Shown piece after piece: positions 62,741 to 64,000 of a stretch of 64,000 bases of DNA (the first letter of the stretch is position 1; each line of letters opens with the position of its first letter). Below the pieces are notes generated by a model. It had not been told where the DNA came from. It did no database searches and saw only the letters and a list, made by a program, of their open reading frames with translations. This DNA comes from Lysobacter sp. (lineage in GTDB: Bacteria; Pseudomonadota; Gammaproteobacteria; Xanthomonadales; Xanthomonadaceae), in the NCBI GenBank assembly GCA_027306995.1, contig DAHUXS010000003.1, positions 186,001 through 250,000 of the forward strand. Direction: 5' to 3'. A program made the translations under genes and the position numbers.

Positions 62741-62768
62741 AGGCCCCGCTTCGGCGGGGCTTCGTTTT
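62741..62768 (+). terminator. Rho-independent terminator after the Gly/Ala-rich gene
   Basis: A 7-bp core stem GCCCCGC / GCGGGGC closed by the very stable TTCG loop, extended by two weaker pairs, followed by TTCGTTTT. It separates the gene from pyrG. Confidence 0.85.
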
Positions 62769-62788
62769 GCAGGGTATCCGCCTCGTGA

Positions 62789-64000
<1,212 letters not shown>

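Overview
The window is a GC-rich chromosomal segment from a free-living gammaproteobacterium, most likely of the order Lysobacterales (Xanthomonadales: Xanthomonas/Lysobacter/Luteimonas-like). This placement is inferred from gene content: a fused N-acetylglutamate synthase/kinase directly before argC and argH, an HD-GYP plus EAL pair, many exported peptidases and hydrolases, and the general gene style. The genus cannot be fixed by reading alone. Genes are packed on both strands with many 4-bp ATGA/GTGA overlaps. No intergenic gap exceeds about 200 bp. I see no rRNA, tRNA, insertion sequence, prophage or CRISPR array, and base use is even throughout, so the region looks like ordinary core chromosome with lineage-specific accessory genes.

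Region by region. 1-2971: end of an arginine operon (argB' with fused synthase, argC, argH), all translationally coupled. 2982-12986: DNA repair (ogt) coupled to a lipoprotein phosphodiesterase, a large exported glycosidase-like protein, a PD40 propeller protein, an exported methyltransferase, urocanate hydratase (hutU) and a CPBP membrane protease. 12987-20999: a YadGH-like ABC exporter, RNA helicase dbpA, DUF1697, a MATE pump, a GNAT enzyme, an ECF sigma factor followed by a membrane protein (candidate anti-sigma) and a DUF72 protein. 21102-27629: a beta-lactamase-fold serine hydrolase, then a coupled HD-GYP / GGDEF-EAL pair for cyclic-di-GMP breakdown, an ABC exporter and a lone receiver domain. 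27698-33542: an M1 metallopeptidase coupled to a membrane protein, a small acidic protein, a periplasmic cyclophilin, and a PadR-HAAS/sensor operon.

33634-41854 is a metal-handling block. It starts with an OmpA-like lipoprotein and continues with copCD behind a MerR-family (ZntR/CueR-like) promoter that I could recognise base by base. A convergent heavy-metal RND efflux operon (TolC-like, adaptor, CzcA/CusA-like pump) follows, preceded by a small histidine-rich exported protein. 41893-47188 carries poly-3-hydroxybutyrate depolymerase, a methyltransferase, a HemJ-like protein, and an operon of 3-hydroxybutyrate dehydrogenase, acetoacetate decarboxylase and a patatin; together these would turn stored polyester or 3-hydroxybutyrate into acetoacetate and acetone. 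47270-56724 holds an alkaline phosphatase, an unusual DAACS symporter, a bacterioferritin-like/zinc-finger pair, a Nudix enzyme, a thioesterase, two NlpC/P60 paralogues, slyD, and a dadA-like oxidase coupled to hutG. 56728-64000 has an S9 peptidase, a methyltransferase coupled to parE, three small exported proteins of unknown function separated by strong terminators, and the 5' part of pyrG.

The observations most worth following are the MerR-type promoter of copCD, the HD-GYP protein whose HD dyad reads Met-Asp, the NMDGT-to-KMDGC change in the symporter, the sigma/membrane-protein pair, the exported methyltransferase, and the small secreted proteins between parE and pyrG. I did not find a clearly new multi-gene system; the candidates are listed with modest scores.
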